This document shows positions 14,998 through 23,550 of a stretch of DNA of 26,226 nucleotides, piece after piece. The stretch comes from an uncultured Clostridium sp. GTDB taxonomy: Bacteria > Bacillota > Clostridia > Lachnospirales > Lachnospiraceae. The stretch lies in contig UQJF01000029.1 in the NCBI GenBank assembly GCA_900541315.1, positions 1 through 26,226 on the forward strand. The letters run 5' to 3'. A program made the position numbers and the translations under genes. The notes below the pieces were generated by a model. It ran no database searches, was not told where the DNA came from, and saw nothing but the letters and a program-made list of their open reading frames with translations. Each line of letters opens with the position of its first letter. Position 1 is the stretch's first letter.

Positions 14998-15201
14998 CTA
15001 TAGTCCGAACATTGCTATATAAATATAAAAAGAAACTGGCTTATTTTATCATTTACAAAAAGCGAGGAAAATCAAGGCTTTCCAGACTTTCAAATACACA
15101 ACTTTTTGTGTAGAAGGCCCTCAAATATTTACCCGCAATATTCCCTACTAACTTGTGATATTTAATCTATAACACATATAACAATAAAATAGACAAAGAA
15201 A
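14998..15201. other. AT-rich intergenic region between tsf and the hydrolase
   Basis: No gene is visible. TACACAA (15095-15101) and TTGTGTA (15106-15112) form a 7-bp hairpin with a 4-nt loop. It has no U-tract on either side. Nothing else is recognised. Confidence 0.4.
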
Positions 15202-15240
15202 AAGTCCGGAAAACCGCATTTCTGCGCAGTTTCCGGACTT
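15202..15240 (-). terminator. Rho-independent terminator after tsf
   Basis: An 11-bp perfect outer stem, AAGTCCGGAAA (15202-15212) and TTTCCGGACTT (15230-15240), with an inner GCA/TGC pairing. On the minus strand it is followed by TTTTTCTTTG. It lies about 65 nt past the tsf stop and closes the rpsB-tsf operon. Confidence 0.9.
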
Positions 15241-15306
15241 ATATCATTCATTATCAGTCTATACCATGATGTCAATTTTTTAAAGAAGTTTCATGCAACT
15301 ATCAGA

Positions 15307-16245
15307 TTATTTACCCATCTGCTTAGCAACTTCTTCTGCAAAGTTCTCTTCTTTTTTCTCCATACCTTCGCCAGTCTCGAAACGAACGAACTTCTTGATT
15401 GTGATATTTGCGTTATTAGCCTTAGCTACGGAAGCAACATACTGGGATACACTCTGCTTGCCATCTTCTGCCTTAACATAAACCTGATCCATCAGACAGA
15501 ATTCTTTTAATTCTTTGTTGATACGTCCCTGGATCATGCCCTGGATAACTTTCTCTGGCTTGGAAGCTTCCTTAGGATCGTTCTGAATCTGAGCGATCAG
15601 GATTGCCTTCTCATGCTCGATGAATTCTGGGCTAACTTCATCACGATTTGTGAAGGTTGGCTTTAATGCAGCTGCCTGCATTGCTACATTTCTAGCCATC
15701 TCCTTAACAGCATCATTGATAACGTCAGTTTCAACATCTACTAAAACGCCGATCTTTCCGCCTGCATGGATATAGGAAGCAACAAAACCGTTCTCTTCTG
15801 TTACTTTCTCAAAACGACGGATGTTCATATTCTCACCGATGATAGAGATCTGGGAAGACAGAGCCTCTTTTACAGTCAGAGTCTCATCTTTTGCCCACTT
15901 TTCAGCCATAAAGCTGTCCATATCAGCTGCTGAAGAAGCCAGTGCCTGAGCAGCTACATCTGCTACATATGCCTGGAACTTAGCGTTCTTAGCAACGAAG
16001 TCTGTTTCAGCATTTACTTCTACTACTACAGCAGTTTTTTCATCAGCGGACATTGCAGTATCAACGATACCTTCAGCTGCAATACGTCCAGCCTTCTTAG
16101 CTGCACCTGCAAGTCCTTTTTCTCTTAAGAACTCTACAGCCTTTTCCATATCGCCGTCAGTAGCTGCAAGAGCTTTCTTGCAGTCCATCATTCCGGCACC
16201 GGTTGTTTCTCTTAACTCTTTTACCATTGCTGCGGTTACTGCCAT
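15307..16245 (-). CDS. tsf: Translation elongation factor Ts
   Basis: A 312-residue EF-Ts, the guanine-nucleotide exchange factor of EF-Tu. It starts at ATG 16245 (MAVTAAMVKELRETTGAGMMDCKKAL) with GGAGG 9 nt upstream. The N-terminal UBA-like domain has the TGAGMMDCKKAL and EFLREKGLAGAAKKAGR signatures. The core has VVEVNAETDFVAKN, which contacts EF-Tu, and the C-terminal part keeps KFCLMDQVYVK-like text. It follows rpsB by 38 bp as in most bacteria. Unlike the common rpsB-tsf-pyrH order, no pyrH follows; a terminator closes the operon. Confidence 0.98.
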   Translation of the reverse strand: MAVTAAMVKELRETTGAGMMDCKKALAATDGDMEKAVEFLREKGLAGAAKKAGRIAAEGIVDTAMSADEKTAVVVEVNAETDFVAKNAKFQAYVADVAAQALASSAADMDSFMAEKWAKDETLTVKEALSSQISIIGENMNIRRFEKVTEENGFVASYIHAGGKIGVLVDVETDVINDAVKEMARNVAMQAAALKPTFTNRDEVSPEFIEHEKAILIAQIQNDPKEASKPEKVIQGMIQGRINKELKEFCLMDQVYVKAEDGKQSVSQYVASVAKANNANITIKKFVRFETGEGMEKKEENFAEEVAKQMGK

Positions 16246-16283
16246 TTTGTCATCCTCCAAATATTAAATTTAAAGTTTTTTGA

Positions 16284-17033
16284 TTACGCTTCTGCGTTCT
16301 CTGCTACGAAATCAGCTGGAACTTCGATCTCCATTGCGCCTTCTAAAACTTCACCCTGCTTTGCTTCAATAACAGCGTCAGCCATCTTGGAAACGATCAG
16401 CTTAACAGCTCTGATAGCATCATCGTTACCTGGGATCACATAATCAAGTTCTTCTGGATCACAGTTAGTATCAACGATACCGATCAGCGGAATACCCAGA
16501 GTATGAGCTTCCTGTACGCAGATGTGCTCTTTCTTAGGATCTACGATGAAAATTGCATCTGGAAGTTTCTTCATATCCTTGATACCACCCAGATTCTTCT
16601 CTAACTTATCCCATTCTTTCTTTAACTCGATAACTTCCTTCTTAGGAAGAACATCGAAAGTACCGTCCTGAGACATAACCTCGATCTCTTTCAGTCTTGC
16701 AATACGGCCCTGTATGGTCTTGAAGTTGGTCAGCATACCGCCTAACCATCTCTCATTTACATAGTACATACCGCAACGCTCTGCTTCAGTCTTAATAGCT
16801 TCCTGAGCCTGCTTCTTGGTACCTACAAACAGAATGTTTCCGCCCTCAGCTGCGATGTCAGATACAGCCTTATAAGCCTCATCTACTTTGCCTACAGACT
16901 TCTGTAAGTCAATGATATAGATGCCATTTCTCTCTGTGTAGATGTATGGAGCCATCTTAGGGTTCCATCTTCTTGTCTGGTGACCGAAATGTACACCAGC
17001 TTCCAGTAACTGCTTCATTGAAATAACGCTCAT
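16284..17033 (-). CDS. rpsB: 30S ribosomal protein S2
   Basis: A 249-residue S2. The open frame continues upstream to 17129, but the start is ATG 17033 ([27 protein letters not shown]), with GGAGG 8 nt upstream. Family marks are [39 protein letters not shown] and [14 protein letters not shown]2 binds the 30S platform late in assembly. The upstream leader of about 130 nt is structured and may mediate feedback, as S2 does in Escherichia coli. It is co-transcribed with tsf. Confidence 0.98.
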   Translation of the reverse strand: MSVISMKQLLEAGVHFGHQTRRWNPKMAPYIYTERNGIYIIDLQKSVGKVDEAYKAVSDIAAEGGNILFVGTKKQAQEAIKTEAERCGMYYVNERWLGGMLTNFKTIQGRIARLKEIEVMSQDGTFDVLPKKEVIELKKEWDKLEKNLGGIKDMKKLPDAIFIVDPKKEHICVQEAHTLGIPLIGIVDTNCDPEELDYVIPGNDDAIRAVKLIVSKMADAVIEAKQGEVLEGAMEIEVPADFVAENAEA

Positions 17034-17165
17034 ATTCTTTACCTCCGTTTGGTTTTTAACCGGTTTATTGAGCTTAAACCAGTCGCATCCGCCTGCTTCT
17101 CGTGCTTCCCGGAAGACCGTTTCCGGCACCTTTCCGCGGAATCCACAGACGTGTTTTTTATCAAC
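17034..17165 (-). promoter_or_regulatory. Structured 5' leader of rpsB-tsf
   Basis: The leader can form at least two hairpins: CCGGAA/TTCCGG (17109-17114 with 17121-17126) and GGTTTA/TAAACC (17062-17067 with 17075-17080), the second about 20 nt upstream of the ribosome site. Ribosomal protein leaders often carry autoregulatory folds. I do not recognise this one as a named leader. Confidence 0.4.
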
Positions 17166-17171
17166 TTTATG

Positions 17172-17200
17172 ACTATAACATAAAAAATGACAGTCTGCAA
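17172..17200 (-). promoter_or_regulatory. Promoter of rpsB-tsf, inside the codY terminator
   Basis: On the minus strand: TTGCAG (complement of 17195-17200), a 17-nt spacer and TATAGT (complement of 17172-17177). The -35 box and part of the spacer lie in the terminator hairpin at 17189-17219. Confidence 0.65.
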
Positions 17201-17219
17201 GTGTTTTTTACAGACTGTC
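17189..17219 (-). terminator. Terminator downstream of codY
   Basis: GACAGTCTG (17189-17197) and CAGACTGTC (17211-17219) form a 9-bp stem. On the minus strand it is followed by ATTTTTTATG. It lies about 195 nt past the codY stop, with the MITE-like element in between, so the insertion seems to have moved codY away from its terminator. Confidence 0.75.
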
Positions 17220-17228
17220 TAATAGTTT

Positions 17229-17385
17229 TGTTACGGTTCAGCCATGCGCTGGCTTGAATGAGGGAGTGTGTTGCAAGCTTGCTTGCATAAGCACTTTCTC
17301 ATCCAAATCAGCATATGGTGGAACCACCAAGCTTCTTGTTTTCATGAATATGGAAACAAGAAGCTGTCATAGCTGAACTGTAACA
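17229..17385. mobile_element. MITE-like element with inverted ends and target duplication
   Basis: A 157-bp noncoding element. The ends are TGTTACGGTTCAGCCATG (17229-17246) and, read from the other side, TGTTACAGTTCAGCTATG (complement of 17368-17385), 16 of 18 identical. The sequence TAGTTT(TG) is repeated directly on both sides (17223-17230 and 17386-17393), as expected of a 6-8 bp target-site duplication. Inside are a hairpin GCTTCTTGTTT/AAACAAGAAGC (17331-17364), a GGTGG/CCACC inverted repeat and TGCAAGC/GCTTGCA (17272-17287). No open frame is present. A related partial copy lies at 23463-23533. Confidence 0.75.
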
Positions 17386-17413
17386 TAGTTTTGCAATATA
17401 AGCAGGAAATCAG

Positions 17414-18202
17414 TTATTTCAAGTTGGAATTAGAGGCTTTTATGGCTTTTAATTCGTCAAATACCACATCATTCAGAACCTTGATATAGGTACCTTTCAT
17501 ACCGGAAGAACGTGACTCAATAACACCGGCGCTTTCAAATTTACGCAGGGCATTGACGATAACGGAACGGGTAATACCTACACGGTCAGCAATCTTGCTT
17601 GCAACCAGGATACCTTCATTTCCATCCAGTTCTTCAAAAATATGGATAATGGCTTCCAGTTCAGAGAATGAAAGTGTACTGATCGCAGATTTAACGATCT
17701 GCACCTTACGTGTTTCTTCTGCATTCTCTTCATTTACGGAACGCATCATTTCCAGTCCTACAACTGTAGTACCATATTCACTTAAAATAATATCATCAAT
17801 ATCATACTGACTGTCTGAACGATAAATAAATAATGTCCCCAGTCTCTCTCCGGCAATATCGATCGGAGTAATGATAGCCTGATATTTCTTTACATTCTCC
17901 TCTTCAAATCCAAGAGTTGCCAAATTTACATTTTCCTTTGTAGACAATACACTGAGCAGACGTTCATTCAACATCTTATCTACATAACCGCCCACCTGAT
18001 CTTCGATCAGCTCTTCTATTTCATCCACCCCAGGCCAGATACTTACACCAAGCACCTTGCCCTTTTTGCTGATAACAAGAATATTGGATAACAAAATTTC
18101 ACTTAACACTTTGCATATGTCATTGAAAACAACTTTATGCGAATTATTGTTATGCAATAGCTTGTTGATTTTTCTTGTTTTGTCCAACAACTGAACGCTC
18201 AT
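17414..18202 (-). CDS. codY: GTP-sensing transcriptional regulator CodY
   Basis: A 262-residue CodY of normal length. The N-terminal GAF domain (about 1-155) binds branched-chain amino acids. The C-terminal winged helix has the invariant block ASKIADRVGITRSVIVNALRKFESAGVIESRS followed by GMKGTYIKVLN. CodY represses amino-acid, transport and stationary-phase genes when GTP and branched-chain amino acids are plentiful. AAGGAGGG precedes ATG 18202. It has its own promoter and lies after topA. The xerC, hslV and hslU genes that precede codY in Bacillus are missing here. Confidence 0.98.
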   Translation of the reverse strand: MSVQLLDKTRKINKLLHNNNSHKVVFNDICKVLSEILLSNILVISKKGKVLGVSIWPGVDEIEELIEDQVGGYVDKMLNERLLSVLSTKENVNLATLGFEEENVKKYQAIITPIDIAGERLGTLFIYRSDSQYDIDDIILSEYGTTVVGLEMMRSVNEENAEETRKVQIVKSAISTLSFSELEAIIHIFEELDGNEGILVASKIADRVGITRSVIVNALRKFESAGVIESRSSGMKGTYIKVLNDVVFDELKAIKASNSNLK

Positions 18203-18261
18203 GACTGAAACCCTCCTTATCTCAATTGTATACTCTACAAATATACTTTACTAATAATTGA

Positions 18262-18290
18262 ATTTTAACACAATTTTTGTCCAATAACAA
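18262..18290 (-). promoter_or_regulatory. codY promoter
   Basis: On the minus strand: TTGTTA (complement of 18285-18290), 17 nt, TAAAAT (complement of 18262-18267). The leader to ATG 18202 is about 50 nt. A convincing CodY box was not seen. Confidence 0.55.
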
Positions 18291-18350
18291 TAGTTTTTTG
18301 AAGATTTCATGTTTTTCCGAAAATAAAAAAGAACATGTAATGGCAAAAAA

Positions 18351-18386
18351 AGTGCCTGCACATGGGAATGTTCCTGTACAGGCACT
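18351..18386 (-). terminator. Rho-independent terminator after topA
   Basis: AGTGCCTG (18351-18358) pairs with CAGGCACT (18379-18386); the stem extends after one mismatch by ACA/TGT. On the minus strand it is followed by seven T. It ends the topA transcript about 40 nt after the stop. Confidence 0.9.
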
Positions 18387-18424
18387 ATATCTCTTTAAAA
18401 AATCATATATTCATAGCTTTTTTG

Positions 18425-20530
18425 CTATTTCTGCTCTTCTGCCGGTTTATCCATACGATATCCGCAGGTTTCATTTGCACAGAGAAGTTTATTTCCCTTT
18501 TCCACCATATAAGAACCACATTTAGGACACTTTAATATAGACGGCTTCTGCCAGGACATGAAGTCACAGTCAGGGTTTGCCTCACAGCCATAGTATAAAC
18601 GGCCCTTCTTTGTCTTCTTGCGTACTACCTCTTTTCCGCATTTCGGGCAAGGCACACCTATTTTTTCCAAATATGGTTTTGTATTCTTACATTCCGGGAA
18701 ACCAGGGCATGCAAGGAATTTTCCATGAGGACCATATTTTACTACCATATGACGTCCGCACTGTTCACAGATCTCATCTGTTACTTCATCTTCAATCTTA
18801 ACAGATTCTAATTCTTTCTGGGCAATGTTTACTGCTTCATCCAGATCCGGATAGAAGTTCCGGATAATAGTCTTCCATGTTACAGTTCCATCTGCCACAC
18901 GGTCCAGTAAGGTCTCCATATTTGCAGTAAAGCTTAAATCCACAATACTTGGGAATGACTTCTTCATAATGCGGTTTACCACTTCACCTAGCTCTGTTAC
19001 GTAAAGATTTTTATTTTCCTTTGCAACATAACGTCTGGCAATGATCGTTGTAATTGTAGGCGCATAGGTACTTGGACGGCCAATGCCCTGTTCTTCCATT
19101 GCTTTTACCAGAGAAGCTTCTGTATAATGAGCCGGCGGCTGTGTAAAATGCTGGCTTGGCTGAAGTTCTGCCAGTTTTAACTCCATTCCGCTTTCAATAG
19201 CTCCTATCACCTGTTTCTTTTCTTCTTCATCATCTGAAGCTACATAAACAGACATGAAACCATCAAAAGAAAGGCGGGATGCAGAAGTTGTAAACATATG
19301 TTTCCCTGCACGGATCTTTACAGAAGTCGTCTCATAAACAGCCGGAGACATACGGCTGGCTGTAAAACGCTTCCAGATCAGCTGATACAAACGGAAAAGG
19401 TCTCTTGGAAGAGATTCCTTTACCATAACAGGTGTCAATGTGATATCTGTAGGGCGGATAGCCTCATGAGCATCCTGGATCTTACCTGTATTCTTAGCAG
19501 AAGCTTCTCCTGCCGCTGCGTAATTTTCACCATAGTGTTCTTTTACAAAAGAACGTGCTGCTGCATCTGCTTCATCTGCTACACGGGTGGAATCCGTACG
19601 CAAATAAGTGATCAAGCCAATAGTTCCATGACCTTTTACTTCAACACCTTCATACAGCTGCTGTGCAATACGCATGGTTTTCTGAGTAGAAAAGTTTAAT
19701 GCCTTGGAAGCTTCCTGCTGTAAGGTACTGGTGGTAAATGGAATCGGTGCTTTTTTAATACGCTCGCCCTTTTTTACCTCATCAGCCACATAGCTGACAC
19801 CTTCCAGATCCTTTAAAACAACATCTAGCTCCTCTTTGCTGTGTATCACTGATCTGCTGCCCTTTACGCCTTCTTCATTTGCCAGACCATAATACTTTGC
19901 ATCCAATGGCTTTTTGCTTCCGGCTATATTTAACATCGCATCCAGATTCCAGTATTCTTCCGGGATAAATGCATTGATCTCATCTTCTCTATCACATATC
20001 ATACGAAGGGCTACCGACTGTACACGGCCTGCACTTAAGCCTCTTTTAACCTTTGCCCATAAAAGCGGACTGATACGATAGCCTACCATACGGTCTAACA
20101 TACGTCTGGTCTGCTGTGCGTTAACCAGATTCATATCCAGCTCTCTCGGAGCCTTCAAGGATGCTTTTACTGCATTTTTTGTAATCTCGTTAAAGCTGAT
20201 GCGGTATACCTGTTTATTTTTAAGTTCATCCAGCTTCAAAGCCTTCATCAGATGCCAGGAGATTGCCTCTCCCTCACGGTCCGGGTCCGTTGCCAGATAA
20301 ATCTTATCTGCCTTTTTTACTTCCTTGCGCAGTTTTGCAAGTACATCCCCCTTTCCCCTGATAGTAATATATTTTGGCTCATAGTCGTGTTCCGGATCAA
20401 AGCCTAACTGGCTTTTTGGCAGGTCTCTTACATGACCGCCGGAGGCGTCTACTTCATAATTACTTCCCAAAAACTTTTTTATGGTCTTCACTTTTGCAGG
20501 TGACTCTACGATTACCAGATGATTCGCCAT
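18425..20530 (-). CDS. topA: DNA topoisomerase I (type IA)
   Basis: A 701-residue topoisomerase I that relaxes negative supercoils. It has a Toprim domain at 1-150 with IVESPAKVKTI and TDPDREGE (81-88), the catalytic Tyr309 in LITYLRTDSTR, and GRVQSVALR at about 168-176. Three C-terminal four-cysteine zinc ribbons follow (CEQCGRHM, CPKCGKEV, CPKCGSYM, each closing with a second Cys pair). AAGGAG precedes ATG 20530. The gene follows dprA, the usual Firmicutes order, with a 114-bp gap carrying a promoter. trmFO, which often follows topA, is absent. Confidence 0.98.
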   Translation of the reverse strand: MANHLVIVESPAKVKTIKKFLGSNYEVDASGGHVRDLPKSQLGFDPEHDYEPKYITIRGKGDVLAKLRKEVKKADKIYLATDPDREGEAISWHLMKALKLDELKNKQVYRISFNEITKNAVKASLKAPRELDMNLVNAQQTRRMLDRMVGYRISPLLWAKVKRGLSAGRVQSVALRMICDREDEINAFIPEEYWNLDAMLNIAGSKKPLDAKYYGLANEEGVKGSRSVIHSKEELDVVLKDLEGVSYVADEVKKGERIKKAPIPFTTSTLQQEASKALNFSTQKTMRIAQQLYEGVEVKGHGTIGLITYLRTDSTRVADEADAAARSFVKEHYGENYAAAGEASAKNTGKIQDAHEAIRPTDITLTPVMVKESLPRDLFRLYQLIWKRFTASRMSPAVYETTSVKIRAGKHMFTTSASRLSFDGFMSVYVASDDEEEKKQVIGAIESGMELKLAELQPSQHFTQPPAHYTEASLVKAMEEQGIGRPSTYAPTITTIIARRYVAKENKNLYVTELGEVVNRIMKKSFPSIVDLSFTANMETLLDRVADGTVTWKTIIRNFYPDLDEAVNIAQKELESVKIEDEVTDEICEQCGRHMVVKYGPHGKFLACPGFPECKNTKPYLEKIGVPCPKCGKEVVRKKTKKGRLYYGCEANPDCDFMSWQKPSILKCPKCGSYMVEKGNKLLCANETCGYRMDKPAEEQK

Positions 20531-20587
20531 TGTAAACTCCTTATTCCTGTTCCTATATTTATGCGCCTTATCCCCAATAACCCCTTA

Positions 20588-20605
20588 ATGTTCTCTCGGA
20601 GTCTT
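20588..20605 (-). repeat. Shared 18-mer in the topA leader
   Basis: ATGTTCTCTCGGAGTCTT on the plus strand, 17 of 18 identical to 11072-11089 in the bcp leader and related to 9781-9798. It starts just downstream of the topA -10 box, so it would lie at or near the 5' end of the transcript. Confidence 0.4.
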
Positions 20606-20607
20606 AT

Positions 20608-20637
20608 ATTATGGCAGGATACATCTGTAAACTGCAA
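20608..20637 (-). promoter_or_regulatory. Candidate topA promoter
   Basis: On the minus strand: TTGCAG (complement of 20632-20637), 18 nt, CATAAT (complement of 20608-20613). It lies right after the dprA stop and gives topA a leader of roughly 70 nt. Confidence 0.5.
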
Positions 20638-20644
20638 CAGACCT

Positions 20645-21754
20645 TTAAAACAGTTTTTTCGTATAATAAAGTCCTGCTGTCCTCACAGCATATCCGCCAA
20701 GTTCTAATTCCAGAAGAGCATCCATAGACTGGCTGACAGACAGCCCTGTTTTTGATGCGATCTCCTCTATATGGCGCGGTTCGGAATCCAAGCAACTATA
20801 CACCATTTTTTCTTTCTTTGCAAGTCCCTTCTGTTTTTTTTCAGAAAACTGTTCTTTCTCTTTTACAAAAATCCCCAGGTTTTCAAGAACTGTTTCCGGT
20901 GAAAAAAGAACCTGGGCGCCTTCTGCGATCAGCTGGTTGCATCCTGTACTTAAAGCATCTGTGATCCGGCCTGGAAGGGCATAAATTTCTTTTCCCTGTT
21001 CTAAGCCTGACTGGGCAGTAATAAGCGACCCGCTTTTTTCTTTTGCCTCTATAACCAGGATAACATCAGAAAGACCACTGATGATACGATTGCGTATAGG
21101 AAAATTTCTGGGTACAGGAGGTGTTTTTAAAGGATACTCAGAAATCAGTCCCCCATAAAATGGGATATTTTCGTACAAGTCAAAATTACTCCGTGGATAG
21201 CACTGATCTACTCCACAACCAAGAACTGCATATGTCATTCCGCCAGCCGCCATTGCTCCCTCGTGACCTGCACCATCAATCCCCAATGCCATGCCGCTGA
21301 TGATCTGAATACCGGCAGCAGCCAATTCTTTTGCCATATAACCGGCTGCTTCCCTTCCATAAGCTGTACAATTTCTTGCACCGATCACTGCTGCAGTCGC
21401 TTTATCCTCCTTAGGAAGGCTTCCCTTTACATAAAGTCCTAATGGATAATCATATACAGAATACAGCCGTCTTGGATATTCTTCATCCAGAGGCGTAATA
21501 AAATAAATGCCTTTTTCACTTAATTTATAATATTCCTCTTCCAATCTGGAAAATTCCCCTTTCCAGGCATCAAAGCGGAGGGCATTTTCTTCTTTTTTAA
21601 AGATCCCCTTTTTCCATAATTGTGTTCCTTCTATATAATATGCCTGCTGAAAACCTCCTGCCGCTTCTCCTATGCGGCGTATCTGTAAAGCCCCTGCATC
21701 CGGCAGATGACATAACCAGTATAAAAATATTTTCTCTAATGCTTCTGTCCCCAT
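20645..21754 (-). CDS. dprA: DNA-processing protein DprA
   Basis: A DprA/Smf protein, the RecA loader for incoming single-stranded DNA in transformation. The start is ATG 21754 (MGTEALEKIFLYWL) with GGAGG 7 nt upstream, giving 369 residues; the frame extends to 21814. An N-terminal helical part is followed by the Rossmann-like domain with AVIGARNCTAYGREAAGYMAKEL, ISGMALGIDGAGHEGAM, YPRSNFDLYENI, FPIRNRIISGLSD and KSGSLITA. A C-terminal winged helix follows (HIEEIASKTGLSVSQSMDALLELELGG). It overlaps comM by 19 bp, so the two are coupled. Confidence 0.97.
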   Translation of the reverse strand: MGTEALEKIFLYWLCHLPDAGALQIRRIGEAAGGFQQAYYIEGTQLWKKGIFKKEENALRFDAWKGEFSRLEEEYYKLSEKGIYFITPLDEEYPRRLYSVYDYPLGLYVKGSLPKEDKATAAVIGARNCTAYGREAAGYMAKELAAAGIQIISGMALGIDGAGHEGAMAAGGMTYAVLGCGVDQCYPRSNFDLYENIPFYGGLISEYPLKTPPVPRNFPIRNRIISGLSDVILVIEAKEKSGSLITAQSGLEQGKEIYALPGRITDALSTGCNQLIAEGAQVLFSPETVLENLGIFVKEKEQFSEKKQKGLAKKEKMVYSCLDSEPRHIEEIASKTGLSVSQSMDALLELELGGYAVRTAGLYYTKKLF

Positions 21755-23283
21755 ATCCGTTCCTCCAACGCCCTGTAGCCAAAGGCTTCTGATAAATGTT
21801 CTTTCTGGATCCATTCTTCACCAGCCAGATCTGCAATTGTCCTTGCTGTCTTTAGTACTCTGTGATAACCTCTGGCACTTATTCCTCTCGCTTCATATAC
21901 CCGTCTTGCAAAACGTTTCTCCGGCTCTTTTAACTTACAGAAACGCTGTATCTCTTTCTGTCCCATACGGCTGTTGTTTCTGATATCCGTTCCCTGAAAA
22001 CGTGTAGCCTGTATCTTTACTGCTTTTTCCACCCGGCTTCGTATAACAGCTGAATTCTCATTTTCCGTTGTCCGGTCTTCTAACTCTGCAAATGTCACAG
22101 GTGCAGCTTCCACACATATATCAAAACGTTCCAAAATAGGTCTTGAAAGCCGGTTTAAATAATTTTGTATCTGCACAGGCGTACAATTGCATCTGCTTCT
22201 GTCCGGGAAAAAGCCGCAGGGACATGGATTCATGGCTCCAAGAATCAGAAAATCTGCCGGAAATTCATAGCTTCCTGCCACACGGCTTATTGTGATACGG
22301 TGTTCTTCTAAAGGTTCCCTTAGTGCTTCTATAGCGCCTTTACTGAAATGAGGCAGCTCATCTAAAAATAAAACGCCTCCGGAAGCAAGGGATAACTCCC
22401 CGGGTTTTGGCACTTTTCCACCACCGGTAAGACCCTGGGGAGAAATCGTGTGATGAGGACTGCGAAAAGGTCTTTGTGAAAGCAGAGGCTGTCCTTCTGG
22501 CAGCAGACCGCAAAGACTGTATATCTTGGATATCTCTATATTTTCTTCCCAGGAAAGATCAGGGAGAATGGTTGGTATCCGCTTTGCTACCATAGATTTT
22601 CCTGTTCCTGCACTTCCGCACATCAAAAGACCATGTCTTCCGGCTGCCGCCACTTCTGCTGCCCGGCGCAGAACGTTCTGACCGCATATTTCCCTGAAAT
22701 CAAAGGGATATTCTGATTTAAATGTACGATTATTTATTGTGACCGGCATTTTCTGATCCATGCTTTCAAAATTCTCTTGAGATACCACTTCCTGCAAATG
22801 AAGAAGCGACTTTATACCTATGATCTGTATCCCTTCTACTAAAGCTCCTTCTGCCATATTGGGTACTGGTAAAAAGCATCGGCGAAATCCCATTTTCTTG
22901 GCAGCCGATACCAGGACCAGTACGCCCCTTACTGGTTTTACGCTGCCGTCTAACCCCAGTTCTCCGATCAGAAGAGAATCCTTCAGTTTTTCTGCTGCCA
23001 ATAACTCAAAAGCTCCTAAAACTGCAGCTGCAATTGGCAGATCAAAAGCCGTTCCTTCCTTTTTCATTCCTGCTGGTGACAGATTTACTGTGATTTTTTT
23101 TGCCGGAAGCTGAAGATCTGAGTTTTTCAGTGCTGTCCTGACCCGCTCCTGAGCCTCTCTTACCTCCAGTGCCAGCTGCCCTGAAATGGAAAATCCCGGC
23201 AGTCCATTCGATACATCTGATTCAACAGATACCAGAAATCCTTCCATTCCATGGATCCCGGCACTGTTTATCTGCGTAAACAT
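21736..23283 (-). CDS. comM: ComM/YifB magnesium-chelatase-like AAA+ ATPase
   Basis: A 515-residue ComM-family helicase that aids branch migration during natural transformation. The start is ATG 23283 (MFTQINSAGIHGMEGFLVSVE) with AAAGGAGC upstream; the open frame runs to 23376. An N-terminal Lon-like domain has GLPGFSISGQLALEVREAQERVRTAL and NLSPAGMKKEGTAFDLPIA. Then come Walker A CGSAGTGKS, RPFRSPHHTIS, Walker B GGVLFLDELPHF, and a C-terminal Mg-chelatase domain with NPCPCGFFPD and SARGYHRVLKTARTIADL. It overlaps dprA. Natural competence genes proper are not in the window. Confidence 0.96.
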   Translation of the reverse strand: MFTQINSAGIHGMEGFLVSVESDVSNGLPGFSISGQLALEVREAQERVRTALKNSDLQLPAKKITVNLSPAGMKKEGTAFDLPIAAAVLGAFELLAAEKLKDSLLIGELGLDGSVKPVRGVLVLVSAAKKMGFRRCFLPVPNMAEGALVEGIQIIGIKSLLHLQEVVSQENFESMDQKMPVTINNRTFKSEYPFDFREICGQNVLRRAAEVAAAGRHGLLMCGSAGTGKSMVAKRIPTILPDLSWEENIEISKIYSLCGLLPEGQPLLSQRPFRSPHHTISPQGLTGGGKVPKPGELSLASGGVLFLDELPHFSKGAIEALREPLEEHRITISRVAGSYEFPADFLILGAMNPCPCGFFPDRSRCNCTPVQIQNYLNRLSRPILERFDICVEAAPVTFAELEDRTTENENSAVIRSRVEKAVKIQATRFQGTDIRNNSRMGQKEIQRFCKLKEPEKRFARRVYEARGISARGYHRVLKTARTIADLAGEEWIQKEHLSEAFGYRALEERIWGQKH

Positions 23284-23405
23284 GCGCAACGCTCCTTTCT
23301 GTTTTCCTGAGATTGTTTTTTCCTGTGGAATTAAAAATAGAATTAATAAAGAGATGTAGGTATCAAAATAATGCATTTAGAAAAAAATGAATTACAGATA
23401 GTTTC

Positions 23406-23434
23406 AGTTTATCCAAGAAAAGAATAAATTGCAA
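23406..23434 (-). promoter_or_regulatory. comM-dprA promoter
   Basis: On the minus strand: TTGCAA (complement of 23429-23434), 17 nt, TAAACT (complement of 23406-23411). It gives a leader of about 115 nt before ATG 23283. Confidence 0.55.
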
Positions 23435-23462
23435 GCACATTTTAACATGGATATGAAATATA

Positions 23463-23533
23463 GTTACAGTTCAGCCATGCACCTTCTTGTTTCCATATTC
23501 ATGAAAATAAGAAGCATGGTGGATCCACCATCC
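23463..23533 (+). repeat. Partial second copy of the MITE-like element
   Basis: About 71 bp matching the reverse complement of the right part of 17229-17385: GTTACAGTTCAGCCATG at the outer end, the CTTCTTGTTTCC/AAATAAGAAG hairpin, then the palindrome ATGGTGGATCCACCAT (23516-23531, perfect here). The rest of the element and the second inverted end are not recognisable. It lies between comM and the DUF4130-like gene and its hairpins may end the latter's transcript. Confidence 0.65.
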
Positions 23534-23550
23534 ACAATAAAAAGGCTTGC

